A program made the position numbers and the translations under genes. Below, one piece after another: positions 5,770 through 6,332 of a stretch of DNA of 6,332 bases (positions within the stretch are counted from its first letter, which is position 1; each line of letters starts with the position of its first letter). This stretch comes from Gammaproteobacteria bacterium. GTDB lineage: Bacteria > Pseudomonadota > Gammaproteobacteria > Xanthomonadales > Marinicellaceae. The notes below the pieces were generated by a model that worked only from the letters and a program-made list of their open reading frames with translations, ran no database searches and was not told the DNA's origin. The stretch is taken from the NCBI GenBank assembly GCA_030426705.1, contig JAUHXW010000178.1:1-6332 (forward strand), given 5' to 3'.

Positions 5770-6332
5770 GCGCCAAATTTGGGGCGATGACTGTCTTAAG
5801 AGTTTTAATTTGTCCCAGGAATCAGATGACAATTCAATCATGCCATGGTCCTGGGTGTCAAAAATGGGAACACCCAACTGCTGATAAGTGGCTATCACAT
5901 CAGCAGCAGGATGATTAAAGGGGTTGTATTGCCCTGATGAGTTGATGGCGATTTGAGGATTTACGGCTTTGATGAATGATTCGGTGGATGAAGTTTTGCT
6001 GCCATGATGTGGCACTAATAACACCTGGGCTGCCAATTGTTCCTTCGGCATTTGGCTTAAACGGTATTCAACCGGGCTTTCGATATCACCGGTCAGTAAC
6101 AAACTAAAGCCATCAGCACTTTCAATTTTCAACACACAAGAGCTGTTGTTTTTTAGATAGGGTGTCAGATTATAAGGACTGATAACCGTGAATGTGACAT
6201 CATCCCATTGCCAACTCAGGCCTGCAATGCAAGGTTGATGGTTTTCCTCGGTACCATAAATGGCATCAACTTTGAAGCGCCTGAGCAAGTCATCAGCAGC
6301 GCCAGAGTGGTCATTGTCCTGATGTGACAGGA
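5752..6332 (-). CDS. comEC: ComEC/Rec2 DNA-uptake protein, C-terminal metallo-beta-lactamase-like domain (partial)
   Basis: This is the C-terminal part of the inner-membrane channel protein that passes single-stranded DNA into the cytosol during natural transformation. The frame is open to the right window edge, so the N-terminal OB-like region, the membrane Competence domain and the start lie outside; the TTG at 6288 is merely internal. Motifs seen: SHQDNDHSG (6301-6327), the metal-site signature of the family in its usual SHxDxDHxG form; NNSSCVLKI followed by LLLTGDIE (about 6079-6143); VPHHGS (5998-6015), the second metal-binding segment; and NSSGQYNPFNHP plus FDTQDHGMIEL, matching the conserved end of the ComEC beta-lactamase-like domain. 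The key residues look intact. The protein ends KKSPE, with its stop inside the shared terminator. A stand-alone MBL hydrolase is less likely, because the GQYNPFNHP ending is typical of ComEC. Confidence 0.9.
   Translation of the reverse strand, partial: LSHQDNDHSGAADDLLRRFKVDAIYGTEENHQPCIAGLSWQWDDVTFTVISPYNLTPYLKNNSSCVLKIESADGFSLLLTGDIESPVEYRLSQMPKEQLAAQVLLVPHHGSKTSSTESFIKAVNPQIAINSSGQYNPFNHPAADVIATYQQLGVPIFDTQDHGMIELSSDSWDKLKLLRQSSPQIWRKKSPE

Noticed and set aside
6286..6288. TTG as the start of a short 178-residue MBL protein
   Set aside because: The frame is open to the window edge, and the family metal-site motif SHQDNDHSG lies upstream of this TTG, so it is internal to comEC.

Overview
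The window looks like chromosomal DNA of a moderately AT-rich gammaproteobacterium. The basis is the family content: an OmpA/OprF-type outer-membrane protein with TSP3 linker repeats, a ComEC-type competence protein, a YfcH-type epimerase and a hybrid kinase/LuxR-type regulator pair. I cannot name the genus from the sequence alone. I see no transposase, integrase, CRISPR array, tRNA or rRNA.

Layout, left to right. Positions 1-4445 hold five minus-strand genes, transcribed from right to left. The order is a membrane-anchored hybrid histidine kinase (4445-2919), a REC-LuxR response regulator (2926-2060), a small four-helix membrane protein (2058-1681), a YfcH/SDR39U1-type NAD(P)-binding epimerase-like protein (about 1609-698) and a short-chain dehydrogenase of the C-factor/Sniffer type (701 to beyond position 1). 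Kinase and regulator overlap by 8 bp, regulator and membrane protein are 1 bp apart, and the two oxidoreductases overlap by 4 bp (ATGA). The first three therefore form one tight unit and the last two another, with about 70 bp and a possible weak AU-rich hairpin between them. A 126-bp divergent spacer (4446-4571) separates the kinase from an ompA-family gene on the plus strand (4572-5690), which has a clear extended -10 promoter and a strong ribosome binding site. After ompA come a perfect 10-bp inverted repeat and then an intrinsic terminator. That terminator also overlaps the 3' end of the convergent, right-truncated comEC gene (5752-6332, minus strand), so it probably works in both directions.

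How the genes work together: the kinase has one N-terminal membrane helix, no recognisable sensor domain and its own receiver domain. It probably passes phosphate to the neighbouring LuxR-type regulator. The small membrane protein encoded next is an unstudied candidate partner. The OmpA-like protein would tether the outer membrane to peptidoglycan. ComEC is the inner-membrane DNA-uptake channel of natural transformation.

The most concrete anomaly is a frameshift in the C-factor-type dehydrogenase near 118-131. The reading frame ends early at 57, but the family-like C-terminus continues without a stop in another frame to position 1. One missing base in a three-base homopolymer would explain it. 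I found no clear evidence of a wholly new system.
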